Numbered from the stretch's first letter, positions 42,003-53,232 are shown. The stretch: DNA of 64,000 nucleotides from JACVRM01 sp963817375 (GCA_963817375.1 CAWFOB010000004.1:62001-126000), one strand, 5' to 3'. Numbers and translations are program-made. The notes: generated by a model not told the origin, from the sequence alone.

Positions 42003-44498
42003 CTAGCGGGCCGCGAGCGCGAGGACGTCGTCGAGCTCGAGCGTGCGCCCCCGTTCGAACGCCGCGTCGGCAGCCTCACCGAGCTCTGCGCGAATCCCAG
42101 CACGCGTCTCGCCGTTCATCGCCGCGTAGAAGGGCTGCTCCGCCGACCCGCTCACCCCACGCAGCGCGTCCGCCGCACCCAGCAGCGTCGCGCCCGACTC
42201 GGGATCGCCGAGCCGTAGCCGTGCCGCCGCCTGCGCCTCGAACACCTGGCTGACGATGTCGCCCCCGAGGGCGCGCGCCGCCTCGGCCGCCTCGCGCATG
42301 GCAGCCAGTGCAGCCTCGGTCTCGCCCTGGAAGTACGTTGCGAGACCGAGATTGAGCAGCGACATGGCCGCCACGTCGCCGATCCCCAGCCGCCGGGAGA
42401 GCGCCGCCGACTCCTCCGCCAACTCCCGGGCACGCGCGTAGTCGCCGCGGATGATCTGCAGGTCGGCGAGGTTGAGCGTCACGAGCGCCAGCACCGGATC
42501 GTCCTCGCCGGCCCGCGCGGCCGCGCGGCTGCGCTCGTAGTACTCGGCCGCCCGGTCGAGGTCGCCGCCGAACATCGCCGCGACGGCGAGGTCGCCGAGC
42601 GCGGCCGCGATCGCGGACTGGTCGCCGATCGCCTGCCAGCGCGCCAGCGCGTCCTCCGCGAGCACACGCTGCTCCTCGTAGTCGCCCGCGAGCGCCGCGA
42701 GGTGCGCAGCCGAGCGGACGAGCCGCGCCGCGGTCGCCGGCTCGAGCTCGTCCACCGCGGCGAGGCTCGCAGCGATCCACGCCCGCCCCTCCGCGGTCAG
42801 CGGCCGCACGCGCCAGTAGCGGCCGAGCGCCGCGCAGATCCGGCCGGCGACCTCCCGCTCGCCGGCGTCGCGCGCCCAGCCGAGCGCCGCGCGCACGTTG
42901 TCGTAGTCGTCGTCGATCGCGCGCAGCCACCGCTCCTGGCCGCTGCCCCGCAGGTGCGGCTCCGCCGCCTCCGCCAGCTCGACCACGAACTCGGCGTGGC
43001 CGCGCTTGACCGCCGCCTCCTCGCCGCTGGAGACGAGCTGCTCCGCCGCGAACTCGCGGATCGTCTCCAGCATCAGGAAGCGGGCGCCGTCGCGCGCCTT
43101 CAGCAGGCTGAGGTCGACCAGCTCCTCGAGCGCGTCGAGGTCGCCGCCCGCGGCCTGCTCGGCCGCGTCCAGCGAGAAGCCGCCCGCGAACACCGACAGC
43201 CGCCGGAGCAGGACGCGCGCGTCGGCCTGCAGCAGGTCGTGGCTCCACTCGATCGTCGCCCGCAGCGTCTGCTGGCGCTCCGGCGCGTCCGCACTTCCAC
43301 GGGTCAGCACGGCGAGGCTGCGCTCCAGGCGTCCGAGCATCGACTCCGGCTCGAGCAGTCGCGTGCGGGCGGCCGCGAGCTCCAGCGCGAGCGGCAGGCA
43401 GTCCAGCCGCAGGCATATCTCCGCCACCGTGCCGTCCGCCTCGAGCCGGCGCCCGGCCGCCGCCGCCCGCTCCACGAACATCGTGACCGCGCTCTTCAGC
43501 TCGAGCGGCTCGAGTGGATAGACGTGCTCGCCCGCGATGTGCAGCGCCGCCCGGCTCGTCGTCAGCACCTTCAGCCGCGGGGCCTGGGCGAGCAGCTCGC
43601 TGAGCGGCCGCCGCGCGTCGAGCACGTGCTCGAAGTTGTCGAGCGCGAGCACCGCCTGCCGCCCGCGCAGGTACTCGGCCAGCCCCTCGGTCGGCGCGAC
43701 CGCCTGCGCGATCGCGGGCAGCACGAGGTCGGCCTGCCGCAGGCCGGCGAGCGGCACCCAGAAGACGCCGTCCGTCATCCGGTCCTCCAGCTCGGCCGCG
43801 ACATCGATCGCGAGCCGGGTCTTGCCCGTGCCGCCCGGCCCCGTGATCGTCACCACCCGCGCCCCGTTCGACATCAGCGCGACGAGATCGGCAACCTCGC
43901 GCTCACGGCCGAGCAGCGGCCACGCCGTCGGCGGCAGCTGCGTCTGGCGATGGGTGCGCAGCGGCGGAAAGTCGCCGCGGCCGGCCTGCCAGAGCCGCTG
44001 CCGGTCGGGGAAGTCCTTGAGCGGATGCTCGCCGAGATCGCGCACCTCGAGCTCGCCGCCGACGAGGTCGTGCGTCGACTGCGACATCACGACCTGGCCA
44101 CCGTGCGCGACGCTCATGATCCGCGCCGCCCGGTGCACGTCGATGCCGACGTACTTCGGCGGGTCGACCGCAGGCTCGCCGGTGTGCACCCCCACGCGGA
44201 CGCGCATGGGCCCGCCCTCGAGCGCGGCCAGCGCCTCGGCGACCGCGTCGAGCGCCGCGCGTGCGGACGCGAACGCGAAGAAGAAGCTGTCGCCCTGGTT
44301 GTCGACCTCGTAGCCGCCGTGGCGGCCGAACGCGCCGCGGACGGCGTGGCCGTGCGCGTTGAGCGCGTCCATGTACGCGGCCGGGCCGAGCTCCTGGAGC
44401 AGGCGCGTCGCCCCCTCCACGTCGGTGAAGACGAGTGTCACCGTCCCGGTCGGCTGTATGCGACCCCTCAGATGGACGTCATCCAATAGCCGCGCCAC
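42003..44498 (-). CDS. Class III cyclase-NB-ARC-type ATPase-TPR regulator
   Basis: About 830 residues. The N-terminal class III nucleotidyl cyclase domain shows TLVFTDVEGATRL and DNQGDSFFFAF with both metal Asp residues. The NTPase domain has the P-loop TGPGGTGKTRL and VLALDNFEHV (Walker B region), then winged-helix-like sequence and TPR repeats (from about 580). This layout is common in actinobacterial AfsR/MalT-like signalling ATPases with an N-terminal cyclase. The start is uncertain: GTG 44498, TTG 44486 or a GTG nearer the cyclase domain. Whether the cyclase is active cannot be told. Divergent from the epimerase gene. Confidence 0.83.
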   Translation of the reverse strand: MARLLDDVHLRGRIQPTGTVTLVFTDVEGATRLLQELGPAAYMDALNAHGHAVRGAFGRHGGYEVDNQGDSFFFAFASARAALDAVAEALAALEGGPMRVRVGVHTGEPAVDPPKYVGIDVHRAARIMSVAHGGQVVMSQSTHDLVGGELEVRDLGEHPLKDFPDRQRLWQAGRGDFPPLRTHRQTQLPPTAWPLLGREREVADLVALMSNGARVVTITGPGGTGKTRLAIDVAAELEDRMTDGVFWVPLAGLRQADLVLPAIAQAVAPTEGLAEYLRGRQAVLALDNFEHVLDARRPLSELLAQAPRLKVLTTSRAALHIAGEHVYPLEPLELKSAVTMFVERAAAAGRRLEADGTVAEICLRLDCLPLALELAAARTRLLEPESMLGRLERSLAVLTRGSADAPERQQTLRATIEWSHDLLQADARVLLRRLSVFAGGFSLDAAEQAAGGDLDALEELVDLSLLKARDGARFLMLETIREFAAEQLVSSGEEAAVKRGHAEFVVELAEAAEPHLRGSGQERWLRAIDDDYDNVRAALGWARDAGEREVAGRICAALGRYWRVRPLTAEGRAWIAASLAAVDELEPATAARLVRSAAHLAALAGDYEEQRVLAEDALARWQAIGDQSAIAAALGDLAVAAMFGGDLDRAAEYYERSRAAARAGEDDPVLALVTLNLADLQIIRGDYARARELAEESAALSRRLGIGDVAAMSLLNLGLATYFQGETEAALAAMREAAEAARALGGDIVSQVFEAQAAARLRLGDPESGATLLGAADALRGVSGSAEQPFYAAMNGETRAGIRAELGEAADAAFERGRTLELDDVLALAAR

Positions 44499-44520
44499 GC
44501 CACGCGCAACATAGGGTGTC

Positions 44521-45504
44521 GTGGTGCGGCTCCTGGTCCTCGGCGGCACCAAGTTCCTCGGGCGCGCCGCCGCCGAAGAGGCGCTGCGCCGCGGCCACGA
44601 CGTCACGCTCTTCAACCGCGGCCAGACGAACGCCGGCCTCTTCCCGGAGGCCGAGCACCTGCACGGCGACCGCGACGGCGAGCTCGACGCGCTGCACGGG
44701 CGCGAGTGGGACGCGGTCATCGACCCGTCCGGCTACGTGCCGCGCGTCGTCCGCGCCTCCGCCGAGTTGCTGCAGGATGCCGTCGGCCACTACGTCTTCG
44801 TCTCGAGCGTCTCCGTGTACCGGGACTTCTCGCGCGCTCACTTCGACGAGACGGCGCCGCGCATCGTGCTCGAGGACCCGGCGGTCGAGGAGGTCATGGA
44901 GCACTACGGTGGGCTCAAGGCGCTCTGCGAGGACGTCGTCGCCGAGGTCTTCTCGGCCCGCTCCGCGAACGTCCGCGCCGGGCTGATCGTCGGGCCGCAC
45001 GACCCCACCGACCGCTTCACCTACTGGCCCGTGCGCGTCGCGCGCGGCGGCGAGGTGCTGGCGCCCGGGCGGCCCGGCCGCCCGGTCGAGTTCGTGGACG
45101 TGCGCGACCTCGGCGCCTGGCTCGTCACCGTCGCCGAGCAGCGCACGAGCGGCGCCTTCAACGCCACCCGCGACGGGCTGACGATGGCCGAGGTGCTCGA
45201 CACCTGCCGCGCCGTCAGCGGCAGCGACGCTACGTTCACGTGGGTAGACGAGCCATTCCTGCTCAAGCGCGAGGTCGGCCAGTGGATGGAGCTGCCGCTC
45301 TGGATCGCCGAGAGCGACCCCGAGTGGGGGCACATGCAGGAGGCCGACGTCTCCCGCGCGCGCTCTGCAGGCCTCACGTTCCGGCGGCTCTCCGAGACGG
45401 TCGGCGACACGCTCGCCTGGGCGCGAACGAAAGACGGCTGGAACGATGCCGTCGGCCTCGAGCCCGAGCGCGAGCGCGAGCTCCTGGAAGAGTGGCGTAG
45501 CTAG
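44521..45504 (+). CDS. NAD-dependent epimerase/dehydratase (extended SDR)
   Basis: 327 residues. LLVLGGTKFLGRAAAEEAL at the N-terminus is the nucleotide-binding motif, with F-L-G replacing the usual F-I-G. VSSVSVYRDFS and later HYGGLKALCE suggest the Ser and a modified Tyr-x3-Lys. The C-terminal VGQWMELPLWIAESDPEW resembles isoflavone-reductase-like or CDP-sugar-related actinobacterial reductases. GTG at 44521; a second GTG follows at 44524. Substrate unknown. The thioesterase gene follows after 10 nt. Confidence 0.8.
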   Translation: MVRLLVLGGTKFLGRAAAEEALRRGHDVTLFNRGQTNAGLFPEAEHLHGDRDGELDALHGREWDAVIDPSGYVPRVVRASAELLQDAVGHYVFVSSVSVYRDFSRAHFDETAPRIVLEDPAVEEVMEHYGGLKALCEDVVAEVFSARSANVRAGLIVGPHDPTDRFTYWPVRVARGGEVLAPGRPGRPVEFVDVRDLGAWLVTVAEQRTSGAFNATRDGLTMAEVLDTCRAVSGSDATFTWVDEPFLLKREVGQWMELPLWIAESDPEWGHMQEADVSRARSAGLTFRRLSETVGDTLAWARTKDGWNDAVGLEPERERELLEEWRS

Positions 45505-45514
45505 CATCGCCCGG

Positions 45515-45940
45515 ATGGACGGCTACGCCTTCGTGCACTCAGAGCACGTGCGCTTCCGCGACCTCGACGCGATGGGGCACATCAACAACGCCGTCGTCGC
45601 CACCTACATCGAGCAGGCGCGCGTCGAGTACCTCGCCTCCCTCAGCGTGCTCGACGGGCCGGTCTACGACCAGGGCGCCGAGAGCATGATCCTCGCCCGC
45701 ATCGAGATCGACTTCCGCGCGCCGGGCCATCCGGAGCCCGACATGGTCGACATCGGCGTCCGCCCTGCGTCGGTCGGCCGGAAGAGCTTCACCCTCGACT
45801 ACCGGCTCGAGCAGGGCGGCGAGCTGCTCGCCGAGGCCACCACCGTGCTCGTCTCGTACGACTACGAGCGCGCGCGGTCGCGCGAGGTCCCCGACGACTG
45901 GCGCAACGCGCTCGAGCGCCCTGGTCCTGTGAGCGCATGA
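45515..45940 (+). CDS. 4HBT acyl-CoA thioesterase
   Basis: 141 residues, single hotdog domain. RFRDLDAMGHINNAVVATYIEQAR is the 4-hydroxybenzoyl-CoA thioesterase signature with the catalytic Asp and the long hotdog helix. ATG at 45515. It overlaps the M16 peptidase gene by 4 bp (ATGA). It hydrolyses acyl-CoA in the cytoplasm; chain-length preference is unknown. Confidence 0.88.
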   Translation: MDGYAFVHSEHVRFRDLDAMGHINNAVVATYIEQARVEYLASLSVLDGPVYDQGAESMILARIEIDFRAPGHPEPDMVDIGVRPASVGRKSFTLDYRLEQGGELLAEATTVLVSYDYERARSREVPDDWRNALERPGPVSA

Positions 45941-47199
45941 CCTTCCGGCGCGAGACGCTCGCGAACGGCCTGCGCGTCCTCACTGCGCCGATGGACCACG
46001 CCCAGTCGGTGACCTGCTTCATCATGCTCGCCGCCGGGTCACGCTACGAGACGGCCGACACGAACGGCATCGCGCACTTCAGCGAGCACATGTTCTTCAA
46101 GGGCACCGAGCGGCGCCCGACCGCACGTGACATCGCCGGCGAGATCGACTCGATCGGCGGCGAGTTCAACGCATTCACCGGCAAGGAGTACACGGGCTAC
46201 TACGTGAAGTGCGCGGCCGAGCACCGCGACGTCGCGCTCGACGTGCTCGTCGACATGCTCCGCCACTCGAAGTTCGACCCCGAGGAGATCGAGCGCGAGA
46301 AGGGCGTGATCATCGAGGAGATGAACATGTACTTCGACACGCCGCGCGACTCGATCGGCGGCGTGTACGAGTCGCTCCTCTTCGGCGACCAGCCGCTCGG
46401 CTGGGACATCGTCGGCCGCAAAGAGACGATCCGCGACGCGACGCACGACACGTTCCGGCAGTACGTCGACCACTGGTACCGGCCCTCGCGCATGGTCGTC
46501 GGGCTCGGCGGAAGGATTGGCGACGGCGTGCACGAGCGCATCGAGGAGCTGCTCGGCGACCTCCAGGACATCCCCGGCGCCGACGGGCCCGAGCCGGTCG
46601 CACCATTCGCGAACGGCCGCGTCAGGCTGAAGACGAAGGAGTCCGACCAGGCGCACCTGATCCTCGGCGCGCCGAGCTACCCGATCGACCATCCCGACCG
46701 CTACGCGCTCAGCATGGTCGCGACCGTGCTCGGCGGCGGCATGTCGTCGCGCCTGTTCACGGAGGTGCGCGAGCGCCGCGGCCTGGGCTACTACGTCTTC
46801 GGCGTCAACCACAGCTACACCGACGCCGGCACGCTCTATTCGCAGGCCGGCGTCGACATCGCGCGCATCGACGAGGCGGTCACGACCATCGTCGGCGAGC
46901 TACGCCGCATCGCGGACGAGCCGGTGCCGACCGCCGAGCTGGAGAAGGCGCGCAACTTCTCGAAGGGGCGCTTCGTGCTCCAGCTGGAGAGCCCGCAGGG
47001 GCTGATCATGTTCGGCCTCCGCCGGGAGGTGCTCGAGGGCCAGGCCGTCGAGCCCGAGGAGGTGCTCGCCGCGATCGAGGCGGTCACCGGCGAGGACGTC
47101 CAGCGGGTGGCCCAGGACGTGATCCGTGCGAACGCGCTCCGGCTCGCCGTCGTCGGCCCGTTCGACGACGCCGAGCGGTTCGAGCAGCTCCTGGACTAG
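45937..47199 (+). CDS. M16-family zinc peptidase
   Basis: 420 residues, processing-peptidase type. The inverse zinc motif is H47-F-S-E50-H51 (IAHFSEHMFFKGT), with the third zinc-ligand Glu in GVIIEEMNM about 75 residues later. The second half repeats the fold without the motif and has SRLFTEVRERRGLGYYVFG, the substrate-binding R/Y segment. No signal peptide, so a cytoplasmic protein. ATG at 45937, coupled to the thioesterase gene. It is convergent with, and overlaps by 4 bp, the ECF sigma gene. Confidence 0.92.
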   Translation: MTFRRETLANGLRVLTAPMDHAQSVTCFIMLAAGSRYETADTNGIAHFSEHMFFKGTERRPTARDIAGEIDSIGGEFNAFTGKEYTGYYVKCAAEHRDVALDVLVDMLRHSKFDPEEIEREKGVIIEEMNMYFDTPRDSIGGVYESLLFGDQPLGWDIVGRKETIRDATHDTFRQYVDHWYRPSRMVVGLGGRIGDGVHERIEELLGDLQDIPGADGPEPVAPFANGRVRLKTKESDQAHLILGAPSYPIDHPDRYALSMVATVLGGGMSSRLFTEVRERRGLGYYVFGVNHSYTDAGTLYSQAGVDIARIDEAVTTIVGELRRIADEPVPTAELEKARNFSKGRFVLQLESPQGLIMFGLRREVLEGQAVEPEEVLAAIEAVTGEDVQRVAQDVIRANALRLAVVGPFDDAERFEQLLD

Positions 47200-48473
47200 T
47201 GCCCGCCGCCGGAGTCGTGGCCGCCGTCGCCGCCCGACCCGCTGTCGCCTGACCCGCTTCCGCCGCCGTCTCCGGTGCCGTCAGACCCGTGCGAGCCGTC
47301 GCCGGACGAGGAGGTCGTCGTGGTCGGCCCTGTCGTGGTGGTCGTGTGATCCTCCGACGGGCCCGGGCCGCCGCCCGACGAGCTGTCGGAATGCTCGGGT
47401 GCGGGCGCCGTCACGGTGCGAACTTCGCCGCCGCCTGATGCGGAGGACGGCAGGGAGTGACCGGAGGAGCCTTCTCCGTCGGGCGAGCCGCGCTGACCCG
47501 ACCTGCTGTCATGCCGCTCCGTGGCGGTCGCCGGCGTGGTTGTGACCGCCGGTGGGCGTCGCGGGACCGGCGTCCGAACCGCGACCTCCTGAACCGGCGT
47601 CGGGGCCGTCCGGTGGACGTCGGCGGCCGACCGCGGCCTCGCGTGGCGGACGGGCGCGCGCTGCGGCGGTGCAGCATCGGCCCCGCGGTGATGGTGCGGC
47701 GCCACCGCGACCACGCCGGCGGCGACGATCGCGGTGCCCGCTGTCGCCGCCGCGACCTTGGCCACCACCGCCAGCGCCCCCAGCTTGGCGGCTGCGGCGG
47801 GCGTCTCCGGCGAGGAGCCGAAGAGCTGCGCGAGCCAGTCGCGGAAGCTCATCGGAGCGGACGTGACGGCCGCGAGCGCCGTGCGCAGCGAGACGCGCAG
47901 CTGCTGCCGCGCGCGGAAGAGAAGCGACTCGACGGCGGGCCGGCTGACGCCGAGCTCGTCCGCCAGCTCCTCGTACGAGAGCCCCGAGAACTCCCGCAGC
48001 AGGAACGCGTGCCGTTGCTGGCCCGGCAGCCGCGCGAGCGCGTGTCGCAGCGACTCGACCTCCTCGGAGCGGACGGCCTGCTCCGCCGGATCGCCGCCCG
48101 CGGCGACCTCGAGGTTCTCGCCGGGCAGCGGCTCGCGCATGCGGCGCTGGGCGCGCGTCCGGCATTCGTTGCGCGCGATCGTGGCGAGCCACGCCGCGGG
48201 CTCACGCGGCATCGTGCCGCCGGCCAGGCTCGTGTAGGCCGAGAGGAAGGTCTGCTGTGCGGCGTCCTCGGCGTCGTGCGCGTTCCGGAGCATGCCGCGG
48301 CAGATGCCGAGCACCATCGCGGCGTGCGCCTCGAAGAGCTCGGCCAGGTGCTGCGCGGGCCGCCCTGCCCCGGGGCGGCCCGCGCGCCGTGCGTCGAATG
48401 CGGTGCTAGCCGTCGCCGCCTCCGCCGTCGTGATGACCGCCGTGGTCGCCGCCGCCGCCGTTGTTGCCTCCAT
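47196..48473 (-). CDS. ECF sigma factor with membrane helix and extracellular-type tail
   Basis: 425 residues, far longer than usual ECF factors. Sigma region 2 (about 45-115) includes FEAHAAMVLGICRGML and DAEDAAQQTFLSAY; region 4 (about 145-205) includes LPGQQRHAFLLREFSGLSYE and GVSRPAVESLLFRARQQL. A hydrophobic helix (about 233-255) is followed by 170 residues rich in Pro, Thr, Ser, Gly and Asp. A membrane-tethered sigma factor controlled by events outside the cell is plausible. ATG at 48473 overlaps the DUF5666-like gene by 68 bp, implying cotranscription. No separate anti-sigma gene is visible. Confidence 0.83.
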   Translation of the reverse strand: MEATTAAAATTAVITTAEAATASTAFDARRAGRPGAGRPAQHLAELFEAHAAMVLGICRGMLRNAHDAEDAAQQTFLSAYTSLAGGTMPREPAAWLATIARNECRTRAQRRMREPLPGENLEVAAGGDPAEQAVRSEEVESLRHALARLPGQQRHAFLLREFSGLSYEELADELGVSRPAVESLLFRARQQLRVSLRTALAAVTSAPMSFRDWLAQLFGSSPETPAAAAKLGALAVVAKVAAATAGTAIVAAGVVAVAPHHHRGADAAPPQRAPVRHARPRSAADVHRTAPTPVQEVAVRTPVPRRPPAVTTTPATATERHDSRSGQRGSPDGEGSSGHSLPSSASGGGEVRTVTAPAPEHSDSSSGGGPGPSEDHTTTTTGPTTTTSSSGDGSHGSDGTGDGGGSGSGDSGSGGDGGHDSGGGH

Positions 48474-49179
48474 CGTCCTCGCCCTGGTCCGAGTCCTCCT
48501 CGTGGGACGTCGCGAGCGTGAACGTGTCGCCGGCCAGGGTCACCTTCACCTCGACCTTGTCGCCGACGGCGAGGGTGGCCGGAAGCGACGTGCCCGCCGG
48601 GATGACGACGTCGATCGTCGACTTGCCGACCGTGAGCACGAGGTCGCCCGGGTCGGTCGCCGTCGCGAGGGTGATCGCCGAGAGCGTGCCCTCGAGCTCG
48701 AGCCGCTGTGCGTGGCCCTGCTCGGAGACGTCCTGCTGGTCGAGCTCGTTGTCGTTGGTGTCGACGGTGACGTCGACGATCGTGCCGGTCGCGGGGCCCG
48801 TCGCGCCGGCGCCGGCATCGGCCAGCCTGCGCGTCCGGACGGCGAGCATGCTGTGCCCGGCCGCGACCATGTAGCCGGTCCTGAGCTGGCGCGCGACCAC
48901 ACCGCGGATGCGGGCGGTCTTCGCGCGGCCGCGGGTGACGACCGAGGTCGCGCTGAACGTGCCGTCGGCGAGCAGCTTCGCCTGCACGGCGACGCGCGCG
49001 CCGACCGCAAGGCCGGTCCGGTGGGTGTGCACGGTGCGCACGACGCCGGCCGCCGAGACGACGACCGCGTGGCGCGCCGGCTGCTTGGCGACGACGACGC
49101 CGCCGAAGCTTGCGGCGCCTGCCGTGGCCGGGAGGACGACTGCCACCGCGGCGGCCAGTGGGAGCAGGAGCTTCTTCAT
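48406..49179 (-). CDS. Secreted DUF5666-like protein
   Basis: 257 residues from ATG at 49179, with AAAGGA upstream. Signal peptide MKKLLLPLAAAVAVVLPATAGA. The body has repeated beta-barrel-like units with conserved G-x-V and V-x-V patterns, such as GTLSAITLATATDPGDLVLTVG and AVGDKVEVKVTL, typical of DUF5666/OB-like secreted domains. The tail is Asp/Gly/His-rich (EEDSDQGEDDGG), which could bind metal. The ECF sigma gene begins inside its 3' end. It is divergent from the small protein gene at 49337. Confidence 0.72.
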   Translation of the reverse strand: MKKLLLPLAAAVAVVLPATAGAASFGGVVVAKQPARHAVVVSAAGVVRTVHTHRTGLAVGARVAVQAKLLADGTFSATSVVTRGRAKTARIRGVVARQLRTGYMVAAGHSMLAVRTRRLADAGAGATGPATGTIVDVTVDTNDNELDQQDVSEQGHAQRLELEGTLSAITLATATDPGDLVLTVGKSTIDVVIPAGTSLPATLAVGDKVEVKVTLAGDTFTLATSHEEDSDQGEDDGGNNGGGGDHGGHHDGGGGDG

Positions 49180-49336
49180 GTGTGTCCTTTCGTACCGAGG
49201 GGAGAGAACGGTGGTTTCGTCCCAGAGACCACGTCGGCGAGAAAAACTTGCGCAGTTCCCCCGAACGGGTGACCGGGGAAGATCGGCGCCCCCCGCCTCG
49301 TCCTACTGGCAGACGATCTCGAGCAAGGAGCCGACC

Positions 49337-49615
49337 ATGTGCGACGACGATCTCCCGACCACGTACGACGACGATGTCGAGGCGCACCTCCTGAAGGAGG
49401 CGCTCGCAACGGGCGCGGCCGCGGCCGCGGTCCTCGCCGGCGCCGGCGCGGCGTCCGGATCGACCATGCCGGCGCGCGGTCTCACCAGCGTCACGCCGGC
49501 CGTCGCGGTGCTCCCCGACCCGGGCGCGATGCCGGCGCCGAAGGCGCCTCCGATCCGCACCGTCGCGTCGGTCTCCAAGAAGACCCACAAGCAGACGAAG
49601 CACCACAAGAAGTAG
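49337..49615 (+). CDS. Small protein with hydrophobic segment and basic His/Lys tail
   Basis: 92 residues. ATG at 49337 has an ideal AAGGAG site 6 nt upstream. An acidic N-terminus (MCDDDLPTTYDDD) precedes a hydrophobic Ala/Gly-rich segment (about 23-42), a Pro-rich stretch, and the tail KKTHKQTKHHKK. A type-II membrane peptide or nucleic-acid-binding peptide are options; no family was recognised. A perfect 15-bp terminator follows 22 nt after the stop. Its upstream region (49180-49336) also serves the DUF5666-like gene. Confidence 0.65.
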   Translation: MCDDDLPTTYDDDVEAHLLKEALATGAAAAAVLAGAGAASGSTMPARGLTSVTPAVAVLPDPGAMPAPKAPPIRTVASVSKKTHKQTKHHKK

Positions 49616-49636
49616 CCGCCGGTCCTCGCAGCTGAC

Positions 49637-49673
49637 GCGCGACGCGCCGCCCGAACAAGGCGGCGCGTCGCGC
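49637..49673. terminator. Perfect 15-bp hairpin terminator
   Basis: 49637-49651 pairs exactly with 49659-49673 around a CGAACAA loop, between the convergent small-protein gene and the GNAT gene. It is likely bidirectional. Confidence 0.75.
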
Positions 49674-49707
49674 CTCGAGGCCCGGCCACCGGGTTCCGAC
49701 GCGCGGA

Positions 49708-50238
49708 TCACCGGTCGCTGCGGAGGATCCCGTAGAGCCGGCTGTCGCGGTACTCGTCTCCCTTGCGCTCGTGCTCGCGCAGCTCGCCCTCGAGCCGCAT
49801 GCCGGCCTTCTCCATCACGCGACCAGAGGCCGGATTGCCGCTGAAGTGGTACGCGTACACCCGGTTGAGGCCGAGCTCGTCGAACGCGTAGGCGATCAGC
49901 GCCCGCGTCGCCTCGGTCGCGTAGCCCGAGCCCCAGTACGGGACGCCCACCCAGTAGCCGATCTCGGCGCGGCCGTGCTCCGGCTCGACGGCCAGACCGA
50001 TCGCGCCCAGCAGCGCGCCGTCGTCGCGCCGCTCGAGCGCGAGGTTGAGCGCGTTGCCGCGCTCAGCGTCCTCGCGGTGGCGGCCGATCCACGCCTCCGC
50101 CGCGCCGGGCGGGTACGGGTGCGGGATGTTGAGCGTCGTCTCGGCGATCAGCGGGTCGCCGGCGAGCCGCGCCACCTCCGGGGCGTCGGCAAGCGTGAAC
50201 GGCCGCAGTCGCAGCCGTTCACAGTCGATAAAGGGGAT
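49708..50238 (-). CDS. GNAT acetyltransferase, RimJ-like
   Basis: About 177 residues. ERLRLRPFTLADAPEV is the usual RimJ/RimL opening, GYWVGVPYWGSGYATEATRA the acetyl-CoA-binding motif A, and NRVYAYHFSGNPASGRVMEK the C-terminal motif. It may acetylate a protein N-terminus or small amine. No ATG, GTG or TTG is in frame at the proper place; ATC at 50238 or a rare start is suggested only by homology-like length. It starts 5 nt after the acs stop and is probably cotranscribed. Confidence 0.75.
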   Translation of the reverse strand: MPFIDCERLRLRPFTLADAPEVARLAGDPLIAETTLNIPHPYPPGAAEAWIGRHREDAERGNALNLALERRDDGALLGAIGLAVEPEHGRAEIGYWVGVPYWGSGYATEATRALIAYAFDELGLNRVYAYHFSGNPASGRVMEKAGMRLEGELREHERKGDEYRDSRLYGILRSDR

Positions 50239-50243
50239 CTGGC

Positions 50244-52197
<1,954 letters not shown>

Positions 52198-52238
52198 TCG
52201 CTACCTCCGTACGGCGCGGCATTGATGGACGCCGGACC

Positions 52239-53213
52239 CTACAGGGCTGTCGACCCCAGGTGACGCAGCGCGAGGCCGGTCAGGATCTCGCGCACGGTGC
52301 GTTCCGCGACGAGCGCGGTCGGATCGGCCGACCCGATCGCCGTGGGGCACACCTCGACGACCTCGGCGCCCACGAGGTCGACGGCGGCCGCCACCGTCCG
52401 CGCCGCCCAGAGCAGGTCGCCGCTCGTCATCCCGCCCGGCTCGGGCGTGCCGGTCCCCGGCGCGAAGGCGGGATCGAGCACGTCGATGTCGACGGACAGG
52501 AACACCGGCCCGTCGCCGACCGCGGCGAGCGCACGCTCGACGACCGCCTCGATCCCCTGGCGGCGCACGTCGTGCATGAAGAGGCTCGTGATGCCGCGCT
52601 CGCGCTGCCACGCGAACTCGCGCTCCCCCGGCCAGTAGCCGCGCAGCCCGATCTGGACGTAGCGGCGTGGCGCGACCGCGCCCTCCTCGACGAGCCGGTA
52701 CATCGGCGTGCCGTGCGAGCGCTCGACGCCGAACACCTCGGTGCCGGTGTCGGTGTGCGTGTCGAAGTGGATCAGCCCGACAGGCCCTTTCGCGCGCGCG
52801 CAGGCGCGAATGTCGGGCTCGGCGATCGAGTGGTCGCCGCCGAGGACGAGGGGGACGGCGCCGGCCGACAGCACCGTGCCGACCGTCTCGGAGATCGCCC
52901 GGTGCGACAGCTCCGGATCGGCCGGGACGACGGGCGCGTCGCCGAAGTCGGCCAGGCGGAGCTCGGCGAACGCGTCGATGCCGGCCTCGAGGTGCGGCCC
53001 GGGCGGGCACGAGGCGGCGCGGATCGCGCGCGGGCCGAAGCGGGCGCCGGGCCGGTCGGAGACGAGGTCGTCGAACGGCGCCCCGACGATCGCGGCGTGG
53101 AGCCCCTCGAGCTCGGCCGCGTCCTCGGTGTACGGCAGGCCGCCGAAGGTGAGCAGGCCGGCGTAGTCGGGCTTCTCGCCGTACGCCTTCCAGCGGCCGT
53201 TCGGGTCGATCAC
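52239..53213 (-). CDS. Ureohydrolase, agmatinase/arginase family
   Basis: 324 residues. Binuclear manganese motifs are present: LVLGGDHSIAEPD, GLIHFDTHTDTG (with Thr replacing the common Ala of DAHxD), and FLSVDIDVLDPAFAPGTGTPEPGG. It would hydrolyse a guanidino compound to urea and an amine; agmatine, guanidinobutyrate and others cannot be told apart. GTG at 53213. It is 19 nt downstream of the M24 peptidase gene on the same strand. Confidence 0.88.
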   Translation of the reverse strand: MIDPNGRWKAYGEKPDYAGLLTFGGLPYTEDAAELEGLHAAIVGAPFDDLVSDRPGARFGPRAIRAASCPPGPHLEAGIDAFAELRLADFGDAPVVPADPELSHRAISETVGTVLSAGAVPLVLGGDHSIAEPDIRACARAKGPVGLIHFDTHTDTGTEVFGVERSHGTPMYRLVEEGAVAPRRYVQIGLRGYWPGEREFAWQRERGITSLFMHDVRRQGIEAVVERALAAVGDGPVFLSVDIDVLDPAFAPGTGTPEPGGMTSGDLLWAARTVAAAVDLVGAEVVEVCPTAIGSADPTALVAERTVREILTGLALRHLGSTAL

Positions 53214-53232
53214 CCGAGCGACCCTAACGGGG

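Noticed and set aside
49231..49259. GGAAC...CGACGT on the minus strand as an ECF promoter for the DUF5666-like gene
   Set aside because: The spacer is 18 nt and the -10 is not CGTC; too weak to call, although the neighbouring ECF factor makes a target here plausible.
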